Source: Amia ocellicauda
Taxonomy: Eukaryota > Chordata > Actinopteri > Amiiformes > Amiidae
DNA length: 64,000 nucleotides
Assembly (NCBI RefSeq): GCF_036373705.1
Contig: NC_089864.1
Span: 1,420,501-1,484,500 of the forward strand
Direction of reading: 5' to 3'
Numbering within the stretch: position 1 is the first letter of the stretch; each line of letters begins with the position of its first letter. Position numbers and translations under genes: made by a program. The notes below the pieces were generated by a model that saw only the letters and a list, made by a program, of their open reading frames with translations, was not told where the DNA came from and did not search any database. Positions 1-10,689 of this stretch are shown here, piece after piece.

Positions 1-179
1 TGTATCAGACACCTGACTGTGTAAGACACCCGACTGTCCTCATCAGACACCCGACTGTCCTCATCAGACACCTGACTGTATTAGACACCTGACTGTATCA
101 GACACCCGACTGTCCTTTATTAGACACCTGACTGTATCAGACACCTGACTGTCCTCATTAGACGCCCGACTGTCTTCAC

Positions 180-180
<1 letters not shown>
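1..180. repeat. Minisatellite, unit near CAGACACCTGACTGT
   Basis: Tandem, slightly varied copies of a unit reading CAGACACC(T/C)GACTGT, with spacers such as cctcat and attaga. The array is cut by the left edge of the window, so its true length is unknown. No coding potential. Confidence 0.85.
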
Positions 181-216
<36 letters not shown>

Positions 217-226
217 TATTGATTTA
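181..226. repeat. ATT trinucleotide microsatellite
   Basis: About twelve uninterrupted ATT units. They sit directly upstream of the dispersed repeat that follows, an arrangement also seen near 29815 and, on the minus strand, near 11650. Confidence 0.9.
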
Positions 227-600
227 TTAGCAGACACCCTTGTCCAGGGCTACTTAAAAAATATAAGAGCAATACAAAGTGCAATAATACAGTGCAGTTC
301 AAGGCATAATACATTTTACAAATTCACAATTTACACAAGTGTATATGAGATATACAGTATACAATATATAAGGTCTTACATCCTAGATTTTAAAGCTGAT
401 GAGTGCAGACAAGATGCTACATCAAGTAAGGGAGAGGGAGCGTAGGGGAAATCAGATAAACAATACAAGTGCTAGTAATGCAAAGGCAAGAGTATGACAA
501 AATATTGAATAAGTGCAATCTCACAGGAGAATTAATGACTAAATTACAAGTACTGTCTGAAAAGATGTGTCTTGAGTAAGCGCTGGAAGGAGGTCAGAGA
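222..600 (+). repeat. Dispersed repeat with CCCTTGTCCAGGGC core
   Basis: The block begins with a core close to GCAGACACCCTTGTCCAGGG and runs on through motifs such as acattttacaaattcacaat and cttacatcctag. The same order of motifs recurs at 29815-30170. Shorter pieces of the core are found near 11620-11680, 28770-28830 and 46205-46230. The core resembles the tail found on fish SINEs and LINEs. The exact family is not assigned. Confidence 0.7.
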
Positions 601-989
601 CTCCACCACTTCATTAGAGACCTGTCTGTACTCATTAGAAATTAACAGTGCAACATACATAAAATACAGGCTAACAGATTAATAATGACTACATTACCAA
701 ATTAGATACGATAGAAATTAACAAATGACAATCAATCAATAAATATGGCTTTATTGGTGACAGCAGAGCAAATACTTGGATGTGTGTGCGTCACTAGACA
801 TCCACTGACATTAATATCAATTTAAAATTGTAATCAGTAAACATGTTTGTGTGTCTCTCACAAACTGGTTTACGTTCAGAACACGGTACGTAAGTGCCTT
901 TAAGCCATTTCACTGTAAAGTTTACTGTGTGGAAGTGTAAAGTTTACAGTGTTTTATTGTACTGTTTTCTGTGTTCTGTGTATTTACAG

Positions 990-1062
990 GAGTGCCCGAG
1001 CTGCTGTTGGCGCTGGGGTTGCTGTTCGGGTTGGTCCAACCAGACAGACGGACGACATCAAG
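990..1062 (+). other. Exon-like segment, possible 5' UTR exon
   Basis: A 73-base GC-rich segment lies between a good acceptor (tatttacag) and a strong donor (gtgagtaa), inside AT-rich flanks. It has no ATG. It could be a noncoding leader exon of zbtb12, 1.7 kb downstream, or an internal exon of an unseen gene from the left. One frame is hydrophobic (ELLLALGLLFGLVQP), so a coding role in another gene cannot be excluded. Confidence 0.35.
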
Positions 1063-1239
1063 GTGAGTAATTTATTGCCTTAATTAGCATAAATTAACTG
1101 CATCTTTAATTAAGCCATGCACAGAATTCTCCTTCTAGAACTTTTTCCTGTTGTTGTTGTTCTTATAATAAAAATAAAAATTCCTTATTATTATTATTAT
1201 TGGACTGACACATTCACATTCAATAGTTTTACTGTTCTG

Positions 1240-2573
1240 TCCAGTCAGTCAGTGTTAATGTGCTGTAGTGTCCAGTCAGTCAGTCAGTGTTAATGTGCTG
1301 TAGTGTCCAATCAGTCAGTGTTAATGTGCTGTAGTGTCCAGTCAGTCAGTGTTAATGTACTGTAGTGTCCAGTCAGTCAGTCAGTGTTAGTGTGCTGTAG
1401 TGTCCAGTCAGTCAGTGTTAATGTACTGTAGTGTCCAGTCAGTCAGTCAGTGTTAATGTACTGTAGTGTCCAGTCAGTCAGTCAGTGTTAATGTACTGTA
1501 GTGTCCAGTCAGTCAGTGTTAATGTACTGTAGTGTCCAGTCAGTCAGTCAGTGTTAATGTACTGTAGTGTCCAGTCAGTCAGTCAGTGTTAATGTACTGT
1601 AGTGTCCAGTCAGTCAGTCAGTGTTAATGTACTGTAGTGTCCAGTCAGTCAGTCAGTGTTAATGTGCTGTAGTGTCCAGTCAGTCAGTGTTAATGTGCTG
1701 TAGTGTCCAGTCAGTCAGTCAGTGTTAATGTGCTGTAGTGTCCAGTCAGTCAGTGTTAATGTACTGTAGTGTCCAGTCAGTCAGTCAGTGTTAATGTACT
1801 GTAGTGTCCAGTCAGTCAGTCAGTGTTAATGTGCTGTAGTGTCCAGTCAGTCAGTGTTAATGTGCTGTAGTGTCCAGTCAGTCAGTCAGTGTTAATGTGC
1901 TGTAGTGTCCAGTCAGTCAGTGTTAATGTACTGTAGTGTCCAGTCAGTCAGTCAGTGTTAATGTACTGTAGTGTCCAGTCAGTCAGTGTTAATGTGCTGT
2001 AGTGTCCAGTCAGTCAGTCAGTGTTAATGTGCTGTAGTGTCCAGTCAGTCAGTGTTAATGTACTGTAGTGTCCAGTCAGTCAGTCAGTGTTAATGTACTG
2101 TAGTGTCCAGTCAGTCAGTCAGTGTTAATGTGCTGTAGTGTCCAGTCAGTCAGTCAGTGTTAATGTGCTGTAGTGTCCAGTCAGTCAGTGTTAATGTGCT
2201 GTAGTGTCCAGTCAGTCAGTGTTAATGTGCTGTAGTGTCCAGTCAGTCAGTCAGTGTTAATGTGCTGTAGTGTCCAGTCAGTCAGTGTTAATGTGCTGTA
2301 GTGTCCAGTCAGTCAGTGTTAATGTGCTGTAGTGTCCAGTCAGTCAGTGTTAATGTGCTGTAGTGTCCAGTCAGTCAGTGTTAATGTGCTGTAGTGTCCA
2401 GTCAGTCAGTCAGTGTTAATGTGCTGTAGTGTCCAGTCAGTCAGTGTTAATGTACTGTAGTGTCCAGTCAGTCAGTCAGTGTTAATGTACTGTAGTGTCC
2501 AGTCAGTCAGTCAGTGTTAATGTGCTGTAGTGTCCAGTCAGTCAGTGTTAATGTGCTGTAGTGTCCAGTCAAG
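1240..2573. repeat. Long minisatellite, 31/35-bp units
   Basis: About 40 tandem units built as TGTAGTGTCC + (AGTC)2-3 + AGTGTTAATGT(A/G)C. Units differ mainly by one AGTC step (31 or 35 bp) and by A/G in the last part. The array fills the space just upstream of the zbtb12 coding region. Two degenerate units of the same motif occur in an intron of the Bf/C2 gene near 54440. Confidence 0.95.
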
Positions 2574-2799
2574 CGCAACACACACTTGGCTACAATTGGG
2601 CTTAACAAGATACTCATGCTTGTAATATCACTGTAAACACTCAAGCTCGTGTGTATCCGCCTGGATGAGCCAGTCTACTAATTTGTGAAGCATCAATAAC
2701 CCTGATTGTATCGCATAATTGCTGTGAATTGAACCTCGGTTTGTAAACTCATATTCACTGACTGTATTGCAGTATATTGAGTGACTGTCTCAGTGCGTG

Positions 2800-5700
2800 A
2801 TGGAGGTGCTGCGGTTCCGGCTGCCGGGTCACGGAGACGCCACGCTGCGGAACATGAACACGCTAAGGACACGCCAGCGCTTCTGTGACATAACGATCGT
2901 TGCCAATGACAACCAGAAGTTCCGGGGGCACAAGGTTGTGCTGGCCGCCTGCTCTCCCTTCCTCAGGGACCAGTTCCTGCTCAACCCCTCCTCTGAACTG
3001 CAGGTACGGACTCACAGATACACTGACTGACTGGTGTGACTGACACGCTGAGACTGACTCCCTCCCTCTCTGCCTGCAGGTGTCACTGCTGCACAGCTCC
3101 AGTATTGTCTGTGAGCTGCTGCTGTCCTGCTACACTGGGCTGCTGCAGTTCTCCGTGGGGCAGGTGGTGGATTACCTGACCGCCGCCAGCTACCTGCAGA
3201 TGGAGTTCGTGGTGGAGAAGTGCAGAGGAGCCCTGAGCCAAGTCATCCAGCCTCGCATCACTGTGAGCCAGTGTGTCAGTCAGTGTGCCAGTCAGTTAGA
3301 CGGTGTGTCAGTCAGTCAGGCAGTCAGTGTGTCAGTCAGGGTGCATTAACCCCTCCTCTGTTCCCCTGAGCCAAGTCATCCAGCCTTGCATCACTGTGAG
3401 TCAGTGTGTCAGTCAGTCAGTGTGTCAGTCAGTCAGTTGGTGTGTCAGTCAGGGTGCATTAACCCCTCCTCTGTTCCTGCCCTTGTCCTTCTCCTCCCTC
3501 TCTTTTCCAACTCCTCCACTTCTCTCACCCCTCCATCAGTCCCTCCACCCCTTCTCTCTGTCTCCCAGCAGTGCCGGTCAGCGGGGGTCCTGTCGTGCTG
3601 CCGTCTCCAGGGCTCCCCCCGGTGGAGTCTGCGTTTCGGTGCAGGCTCCCAGCCGCACACAGAGGCCCTCCTCCCTCTCACAGGCGGACAGACCGACTGA
3701 CGCCATACACAGCCTGCCCGTGGTCAAGGTGATGCTCCTCTTTTTCCCTGCATGGGGTGTTGTGTGTGTTTGTGTGTACTATATGCATCTGTGTCAGGAG
3801 TGGGGGGTCTGTATTAGGGTCTGTCTGTCTCTGTGTCAGGAGTGTCTGTGGGGTCTGTATTAGGGTCTGTGTGTCAGGAGTGTCCGTGGGGTCTGTATTA
3901 GGGTCTGTGTGTCAGGAGTGTCTGTGGGGTCTGTATTAGGGTCTGTGTGTCTCTGTGTCAGGAGTGTCTGTGGGGTCTGTATTAGGGTCTGTGTGTCAGG
4001 AGTGTCTGTGGGGTCTGTATTAGGGTCTCTGTGTCAGGAGTGTCTGTGGGGTCTGTATTAGGGTCTGTGTGTCAGGAGTGTCTGTGGGGTCTGTATTAGG
4101 GTCTCTGTGTCAGGAGTGTCTGTGGGGTCTGTATTAGGGTCTGTGTGTCTCTGTGTCAGGAGTGTCTGTGGGGTCTGTATTAGGGTCTGTGTGTCAGGAG
4201 TGACTGTGTGGTCTGTATTAGGGTCTCTGTGTCAGGAGTGTCTGTGGGGTCTGTATTAGGGTCTGTGTGTCAGGAGTGTCTGTGGGGTCTGTATTAGGGT
4301 CTCTGTGTCAGGAGTGTCTGTGGGGTCTGTATTAGGGTCTGTGTGTCAGGAGTGTCTGTGGGGTCTGTATTAGGGTCTGTGTGTCTCTGTGTCAGGAGTG
4401 TCTGTGGGGTCTGTATTAGGGTCTCTGTGTCAGGAGTGTCTGTGGGGTCTGTATTAGGGTCTGTGTGTCAGGAGTGTCTGTGGGGTCTGTATTAGGGTCT
4501 GTGTGTCTCTGTGTCAGGAGTGTCTGTGGGGTCTGTATTAGGGTCTCTGTGTCAGGAGTGTCTGTGGGGTCTGTATTAGGGTCTGTGTGTCAGGAGTGTC
4601 TGTGGGGTCTGTGTGTCTCTGTGTCAGGAGTGTCTGTGGGATCTTACTGTGTCTCACTTACTCTCTTCCTCTCCATCTCAGGTAAAGGTGGAGGAGGCAT
4701 CTGAAGACTTTCTTGAGGAGGAGTGCGAGGAAGACTACGAGGATTTCCCGGAGGTGTGCATCGTGGAAGAGGAGGAGGAGGAGGAAAATGATGACGAATT
4801 GGATCAAGGCAGAGAAGGAAGGGAAGCCAAGGAGAGAGCAGGGGAAGGGGACGGAGGCATGCTAGTGGTTGTGGGGCAGGAGGGTTACAGAGAGAAGGGG
4901 AGGGAAGAGGTGAGGATCAAGGAAGAGCAAGTGGAGGAGAGAGAGGGGGAGGGAGATGATGTGAAAGAGGAGGAGGGGGAAGGAGGGAGGGGATGGCGAG
5001 CTTCCTGGCCACTCAGAGATGGAGAGAGGGAGCGAGGGAGGGGCAGAGGGAGAACAAGAGGGAGGGGGAGGGGGAGAGGGAGGGCAGGAGCTGGGGTAGT
5101 CCACAGTGCCACAGGGAAGATGGGGCCACTGGGGATGCAGGAAGCCAGCTGGGCTGTACCAAGTCTGGGGCAGGGGGCAGGGCTGGTCCACGTGGGGAGC
5201 AGCAGGGGGATGGGGGGAGCGGAAAGCAGTGGGATCAGCAGTTCCAACCTGAAGGATGCTGACGGGGACAAAGAGGACACAGACCTCGACGCCCCTCTGC
5301 CCTCCTCCCGCCCCGAATTTCCCAGCTCGTTAGCACCAGCCCACACCCACCCTCGTTACCAGCTCAGTTATCTTAATGAGGCTGCAAGGGCTGAGGTAGC
5401 GGTGGAAGTGGAGGAGGAAGAGGAGGAGGTGGAGGATGAGGATGAGGAGGAAGGGGTGGAGGTGGTGGGAGAGGGAGAGGGGGTGGTTGGAGAGATGGAG
5501 AACGAGGAAGCCTTTGTCAGAGCTGCTGGCCGATACTGTCTAGCGGGAAGCTCTGACGGCTACTTTCGCCACAGGCACGGAGAGAGAGGAGGAGCGAGGA
5601 GAGCAGGGGAGGAAGAGGAAGATGAGGAGGAAGAGTCAGTGGCCATAGTGGGCTCTACTTCCTGTCCGAGCGGCATTGCGGGGGCCGCACCGGTGCTGGC

Positions 5701-6142
5701 TGGGGCAGTGACTGAGGGCGGGGCAGTATTAAGCGTCCAGTCTTGCCACCCTGACGCAGGCTGGGTGTCAGTGTTGGGGTCCCTGTCCTGCGAGCGCTGC
5801 GGGGTCCTCTTCCCCTCCCCGGAGTCGCTGTCCGCCCACTCCCGCGCCGCCCACTTCCTGTTCGTCTGCCCCCGCTGCGGCAAGCAGTTCAACCACAGCA
5901 GCAATCTGAACCGCCACATGAACGTGCACCGCGGGGTCAAGTCCCACCGCTGCCCCCTGTGCCTCAAGACCTTCACCCAGAAGTCCACGCTGTCAGACCA
6001 CCTGAACCTGCACAGCGGCGAGCGGCCCTACCGCTGCTCCTACTGCCACGCCCGCTTTGCCCACAAGCCCGCCATCCGCCGGCACCTGAAGGAGCAGCAC
6101 GGCAAGACCACGGCACAGAACAGGGAGAGGGGTGGGGACTGA
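2800..6142 (+). CDS. zbtb12: Zinc finger and BTB domain protein 12 (exons 2800-3003, 3080-3262, 3540-3728, 4682-6142)
   Basis: BTB-zinc finger nuclear protein, presumably a sequence-specific transcriptional regulator. Four exons with GT-AG borders, all phase 0, give 678 residues. The BTB domain spans roughly residues 20-125 ([44 protein letters not shown]), closely matching the ZBTB12 family. A long acidic region with poly-Glu runs follows, split by an Arg/Gly-rich stretch encoded near 5035-5085. Four C2H2 fingers end the protein (residues about 560-665): CERC, CPRC, CPLC and CSYC, each with paired histidines. The start is the ATG at 2800, because it aligns with the family N-terminus. The protein is longer than mammalian ZBTB12 (about 460 residues, as I recall), mainly in the linker. 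Mammalian ZBTB12 has one coding exon; here the BTB region is split by a 76-bp intron. Exon 3 is the least certain: its acceptor at 3537-3539 was chosen because it alone keeps the frame. Confidence 0.93.
3229..3480 (+). repeat. Tandem duplication of the zbtb12 exon 2 end
   Basis: The last 30-odd bases of exon 2 and its donor (3229-3280) recur at 3363-3415. A second shared piece, gtgcattaacccctcctctg, lies near 3340 and again near 3452. Short CAGT arrays connect the copies. The second donor reads gtgagt, a better consensus than gtgagc of the first. Using it would retain an in-frame TAA at 3347-3349. Confidence 0.8.
3780..4640 (+). repeat. Minisatellite in zbtb12 intron 3, TTAGGG in each unit
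   Basis: About 22 units of 36-46 bp built from gtctgtattagggtctgtgt followed by gtcaggagtgtctgtggg. They fill nearly all of the intron between exons 3 and 4. Almost every unit contains TTAGGG on the plus strand. The array is not telomeric, since the hexamer is never directly repeated. Confidence 0.93.
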
Positions 6143-6395
6143 GAGAAGGGTGCAGAGAGACTGACCAAAACGGAGAGGGGGAGTGGGCATGGACAGAATG
6201 GTGAGTGGACTGAGAGAAAGAAAGTGGGAGAGAGGACAACTAACATGCCGAACAGCTGGGGAGACAGATGCAGTGGGTCAGGGACATGTGCAGCAGGGAC
6301 TGTGTGTAGTGGCTCAATAGGAGCAGAGAGGCTGTATAAGTGTTCTCAGTGTAGCAGCAGGAGACCTGGTTGTCTGGACCTCGGTCAATATTTCT

Positions 6396-6401
6396 AATAA
6401 A
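6396..6401 (+). terminator. Polyadenylation signal AATAAA for zbtb12
   Basis: A canonical AATAAA lies 254 bases after the zbtb12 stop codon. A GT-rich stretch (tgtgtgttcatacgtgtgta) follows within about 40 bases, as expected of a cleavage region. Confidence 0.65.
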
Positions 6402-7338
6402 GTCCTACAGGAGCAGGGGCTGTGTGTTCATACGTGTGTAGTACTGCTCTGAGCGATTACAGACACCCTCGGTTTTCTATTGTTTCTGGCAACAAGGTCT
6501 CACTCATTCACTCAGCCTCTGACACTCCCACTCTCCATATCTCTCTCTCATTCCACTCACTTGATCTCACTCACACTCTCTCATGGTGCCCACACTAGAT
6601 GTTCCAGTGAAGTGGGCTCTAAGGAAATGAGACACTACTCTGCACTGGGACACAGCCCCCCGCCACTGGGAGGAGTGAGATGAGTGTGTGATGCAGAATC
6701 CACCCACTCTGGCCTGTGTTTCTACACAGTACTGAGAAATAAGAAACCTACATGATTTCAGACTAATGTAGTATAATAATTATAGTAAGGTTGCTGTAAC
6801 ATTTACACTAGGATGCTTTACAGTAACTCCTGTCTATTATTTACTTTAGTTTACAGGCATCATTTTTATTTCCTTTTATTTTTTCTCAAGAACATATACA
6901 CAACTACAGGACATCAGTAATGTGTTTTTTATTGAAGAACTCATTTAATATGAAACGTGTCAGCATGACATCTGATCAATTGCACAGTTCATGTCAACAT
7001 GACAATTCCAATGCACTTACGAGAATAAAAAGAAAATGGCACTAAGAGTAAACAAAGGCTGAAGCAAGTAACACTGCAGTAGACAGATCCAGCTAACAGT
7101 AGATGTCCTGGTGATCTCTTGCAGATCGATACACTGATGACCTTGTCCCTGCACAGCAGCAGAGTCGATTTGAAGCCCCATCTGGCCGTTGCACTGGTAC
7201 AGCAGACAGTACATCGATAGAGGACTAACTCAGGGTTACCCTCCAGAGCAGCTGACACAGACTGCGTGACAGTATCACATCCTGGGGAGTTAACATTACT
7301 GCAGGAGACACTATCCATCGCGCTGTGTACTCCTCTCA
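6402..7338. other. Intergenic segment, no gene seen
   Basis: CT-rich then AT-rich unique sequence between the convergent ends of zbtb12 and the minus-strand GIMAP-like gene. Open frames here are short and show no recognisable motif. Confidence 0.5.
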
Positions 7339-8030
7339 TCAAGTTTCCTCCTCTCTATACATCTCCTGGCTGTAGTGTCTCCCCCTGTTCTCCTCCACCA
7401 GCCTGTCGATCTTCTCCAGCAGCTCTGTCACCTCTCTCTGACTGGGGTGGAACACATGGTCAAAGACGTGGTACCTGTTCCCACACCTGCCAACCAGCTG
7501 TTTCAGGGCTAGGATACACTGCTGCACATACTCTAGCAAGGCTGGGGCATGGCTCTGAGCAGACTTTACGTAGTCCGAGTCACAGGTCCGAATGATCTCT
7601 GGGGCATCCGTGTCAGGGTTCTGAATGAGATTCTGAATGGTTTGCTTTCCCACTGTGTGTCCATCAGTGATCAGGACCAGTGTGTACTTCAGCACCTCCT
7701 CCCCAAAGATCTGCTGCAGTGTGTCCGGCTCGGAGGTATTTGTGGAGAGTAAGATAATATCAGCCACCAGGAGGAAGATGTGGGGCCCCGGGGCCGAGAG
7801 GTCCACACATCGTGCTGCCTCCTTCATCGCTTCCGATTGATTTAGCCGCGTGTCTGGAGTGGTGACCACAGTGACCCGTCTCCCATCAATCAGAGCCTCT
7901 TGTCTCTCACACTGATGTGGACATAATTCAAACTGCCCTCTGCCCAAAATGGCGTTTGCAGCAGATCCTTTACTACATTGGTTTCCTCCCACCAGTGCGA
8001 TCCTCCGGTGTCTCCTCTCCAAGCCTGCCC
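7339..8030 (-). CDS. AIG1/GIMAP-family protein with degenerate GTPase motifs
   Basis: The last coding exon of a GIMAP-like protein, an immune-associated septin-like GTPase family. Family signatures are clear: ANAILGRGQF after the P-loop, APGPHIFLLV, CGNRYHVF and LLEKIDRLVEENRG near the end. The acceptor ccgcag at 8031-8036 (minus strand) gives a phase-1 start, as in the other GIMAP exons here. Three GTP-binding motifs are altered. The P-loop reads GGNQCSKGS where the family has GxxxxGKS, so the Lys survives but the Ser/Thr position is Gly. G3 reads TTPD instead of DTPG. The TRGD-like G4 reads TDGH, followed by about 30 extra residues before the conserved CGNRYH block. This suggests a non-hydrolysing pseudo-GTPase or a decaying gene. 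The frame is open for 230 codons, which argues against long decay. The 5' exon was not found. Confidence 0.8.
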
Positions 8031-8390
8031 CTGCGGAGAGAGAACGGTCTGTCACAGTGCAATCAGACTCAGGGAGGAGAATCGCTGAGTAGATGGACAC
8101 AGTCCACTACTCCACTGGACTGGACTGGACTCTGGCCATCTCCACTCTGCAGCACAACAGACACACTGACCATTGATTATACAGTCAAGTCTGATTCATG
8201 CTTCTTTGAAGATTCACGTAAACGTCTTTGCGTAGCGCTGCAGAGAAGGGGTTTCTGGGCAAGCATAGCTCGTAGAGGAGCCGACACACACACCTCCGAA
8301 ATCTCAACTACGAGTTGTGCGTCTCTGTGGTCCTGTTCGTCAAACAAACCCTGACTGGTTGAGCAGGGAGGGTCTGAGAGCCGTGGCCAG

Positions 8391-8573
8391 TCACTCAGCT
8401 GTGCTTATTGGCAAGTGGTGGGTCGACTGGTGGGCAGTGTATGGCTGTAGGAGCTGCAGCAGGTCAGAAAAACGTTGTGGGGACATCTGAAAGGATTTAA
8501 AATGCATCTCTTCATCCACTAAACACATTTGTTGCACTGACAGACTGTTCTTCCCTTTATCTGGCCTGGACAA
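8391..8573 (-). pseudogene. PIF/Harbinger transposase fragment
   Basis: The minus-strand reading contains FKSFQMSPQRFSDLLQLL and a PIST segment, which resemble the N-terminal part of HARBI1-type transposases that precedes the catalytic domain. It covers about 60 residues and stops abruptly. No DDE catalytic part follows, so this is a remnant. Terminal repeats were not located. Confidence 0.55.
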
Positions 8574-8845
8574 TGTGGGGGAAGAATATATATCCTAGTC
8601 CGTCTTTGTGTGTTGTGTGATAACAATCCATTCTTGGTTATCAGCAGCTCACATTCCTTTCTTGCAACATATTAACTGCAAATAACCTTCCAATGCAGCT
8701 GGCAATTTAGAGGTTAATGATTATTATTCATGAGTAATGATTAATACTGATGAGATGGGAAGGCTTAGTTCAGAATGCTAATAAAATCACTGCTATAGTT
8801 ATTAGAAATTACCAGACACAGTAACAAATTAAGCCCCTTGAGGGT

Positions 8846-8890
8846 ATGTCCACTTCCTGTTCGTCTGCTCCTGCTGCGGAAGGTCCCAGA
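8846..8890 (+). pseudogene. Short zinc-finger-like fragment resembling zbtb12
   Basis: The bases ccacttcctgttcgtctgc match the segment of zbtb12 exon 4 encoding the start of its second finger (near 5849-5868). A diverged piece (tcctgctgcgga) follows. It is too short for a gene and could be a scrap of a duplicated copy. Confidence 0.45.
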
Positions 8891-9163
8891 AGGGCTATAC
8901 AGATTTCTACTATTTACTGTACTATACTATTTAGGGATATATAGCTTTGTATTATCTTGAAAAGTGTCATACTTGCGTAATACTTCCGAGTTCTGTGTTG
9001 TGCTGTTCTTCCTGTGCATGTAATAAATTCTGATTAGAACTGCCGACTCCTAAACTTTCTTCCAGCACAACATGTGCAGAAGGTCTCACAGTGCATCTTG
9101 TTTTGTGCCTTCCATGCGTTTCAGCGTAATGTTGCTACAACTGATCCTCAAGCAAAGCATATA

Positions 9164-10384
9164 CACTCACCTAAAGGATTATTAGGAACACCTGTTCAAT
9201 TTCTCATTAATGCAATTATCTAACCAACCAATCACATGGCAGTTGCTTCAATGCATTTAGGGGTGTGGTCCTGGTCAAGACAATCTCCTGAACTCCAAAC
9301 TGAATGTCTGAATGGGAAAGAAAGGTGATTTAAGCAATTTTGAGCGTGGCATGGTTGTTGGTGCCAGACGGGCCGGTCTGAGTATTTCACAATCTGCTCA
9401 GTTACTGGGATTTTCACGCACAACCATTTCTAGGGTTTACAAAGAATGGTGTGAAAAGGGAAAAACATCCAGTATGCGGCAGTGGTGTGGGCGAAAATGC
9501 CTTGTTGATGCTAGAGGTCAGAGGAGAATGGGCCGACTGATTCAAGCTGATAGAAGAGCAACTTTGACTGAAATAACCACTCGTTACAACCGAGGTATGC
9601 AGCAAAGCATTTGTGAAGCCACAACACGTACAACCTTGAGGCGGATGGGCTACAACAGCAGAAGACCCCACCGGGTACCACTCATCTCCACTACAAATAG
9701 GAAAAAGAGGCTACAATTTGCACAAGCTCACCAAAATTGGACAGTTGAAGACTGGAAAAATGTTGCCTGGTCTGATGAGTCTCGATTTCTGTTGAGACAT
9801 TCAGATGGTAGAGTCAGAATTTGGCGTAAACAGAATGAGAACATGGATCCATCATGCCTTGTTACCACTGTGCAGGCTGGTGGTGGTGGTGTAATGGTGT
9901 GGGGGATGTTTTCTTGGCACACTTTAGGCCCCTTAGTGCCAATTGGGCATCGTTTAAATGCCACGGCCTACCTGAGCATTGTTTCTGACCATGTCCATCC
10001 CTTTATGACCACCATGTACCCATCCTCTGATGGCTACTTCCAGCAGGATAATGCACCATGTCACAAAGGTGGAATCATTTCAAATTGGTTTCTTGAACAT
10101 GACAATGAGTTCACTGTACTAAACTGGCCCCCACAGTCACCAGATCTCAACCCAATAGAGCATCTTTGGGATGTGGTGGAACGGGAGCTTCGTGCCCTGG
10201 ATGTGCATCCCACAAATCTCCATCAACTGCAAGATGCTATCCTATCAATATGGGCCAACATTTCTAAAGAATGCTTTCAGCACCTTGTTGAATCAATGCC
10301 ACGTAGAATTAAGGCAGTTCTGAAGGCGAAAGGGGGTCAAACACAGTATTAGTATGGTGTTCCTAATAATCCTTTAGGTGAGTG
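9164..10384 (+). mobile_element. Tc1/mariner element, family A, copy 1
   Basis: A 1221-bp element bounded by inverted termini CACTCACCTAAAGGATTATT and their complement, flanked by a TA duplication at each side. It contains one transposase gene. The same family is present at 26372-27558 and 60667-61887, and copies 1 and 3 have exactly the same length. Confidence 0.95.
9312..10352 (+). CDS. Tc1-type transposase, full-length ORF
   Basis: A 346-codon uninterrupted transposase that would cut and paste its own element at TA sites. The N-terminal part carries paired helix-turn-helix regions (SISQSAQLLGFSRTTISRVY near residues 25-45). The catalytic DDE triad is visible as WSDES, FQQDNAPCH and [10 protein letters not shown]. 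Compared with copy 3 it differs at two places I could see: MRQW versus MRQS, and HKGG versus HKGR just after the second Asp. Copy 2 also has Arg at the latter place, so the Gly is probably a private change. The start is the first ATG after the terminal repeat, shared by both copies. Confidence 0.93.
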   Translation: MGKKGDLSNFERGMVVGARRAGLSISQSAQLLGFSRTTISRVYKEWCEKGKTSSMRQWCGRKCLVDARGQRRMGRLIQADRRATLTEITTRYNRGMQQSICEATTRTTLRRMGYNSRRPHRVPLISTTNRKKRLQFAQAHQNWTVEDWKNVAWSDESRFLLRHSDGRVRIWRKQNENMDPSCLVTTVQAGGGGVMVWGMFSWHTLGPLVPIGHRLNATAYLSIVSDHVHPFMTTMYPSSDGYFQQDNAPCHKGGIISNWFLEHDNEFTVLNWPPQSPDLNPIEHLWDVVERELRALDVHPTNLHQLQDAILSIWANISKECFQHLVESMPRRIKAVLKAKGGQTQY

Positions 10385-10689
10385 TACAACTCAATTCAAC
10401 TAGAGACAACTAGGTCTCTTGGTTTCCATTTCTGTGTTTTTTCTTTGTTTTCTGTAGATTATGATGCGTTAATGTGACACTGCCTCCTTTGCACACATTA
10501 ACGGTACATACAAGTATATTGGCAGACACCTATGCAAACATCTGTGTACGACAACTGCGCATTTTCGCAGAGATGCAGAAGCACAATTCAGCCAGCTGCC
10601 AGCTGCCATTTGACCATCTGCCATCTACCAAACTACCATTTGACCATCGCCCAGGTGTCCTTACAACACGAAACCTTGGTTCAGGGTTA

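Noticed and set aside
3569-3728. zbtb12 exon 3 starting at the cccag near 3568
   Set aside because: Both acceptors there put exon 3 in a frame with a TGA at 3698. The acceptor at 3537-3539 keeps the frame open.
3780-4640. Interstitial telomere array
   Set aside because: TTAGGG occurs once per 36-46 bp unit and is never in direct tandem.
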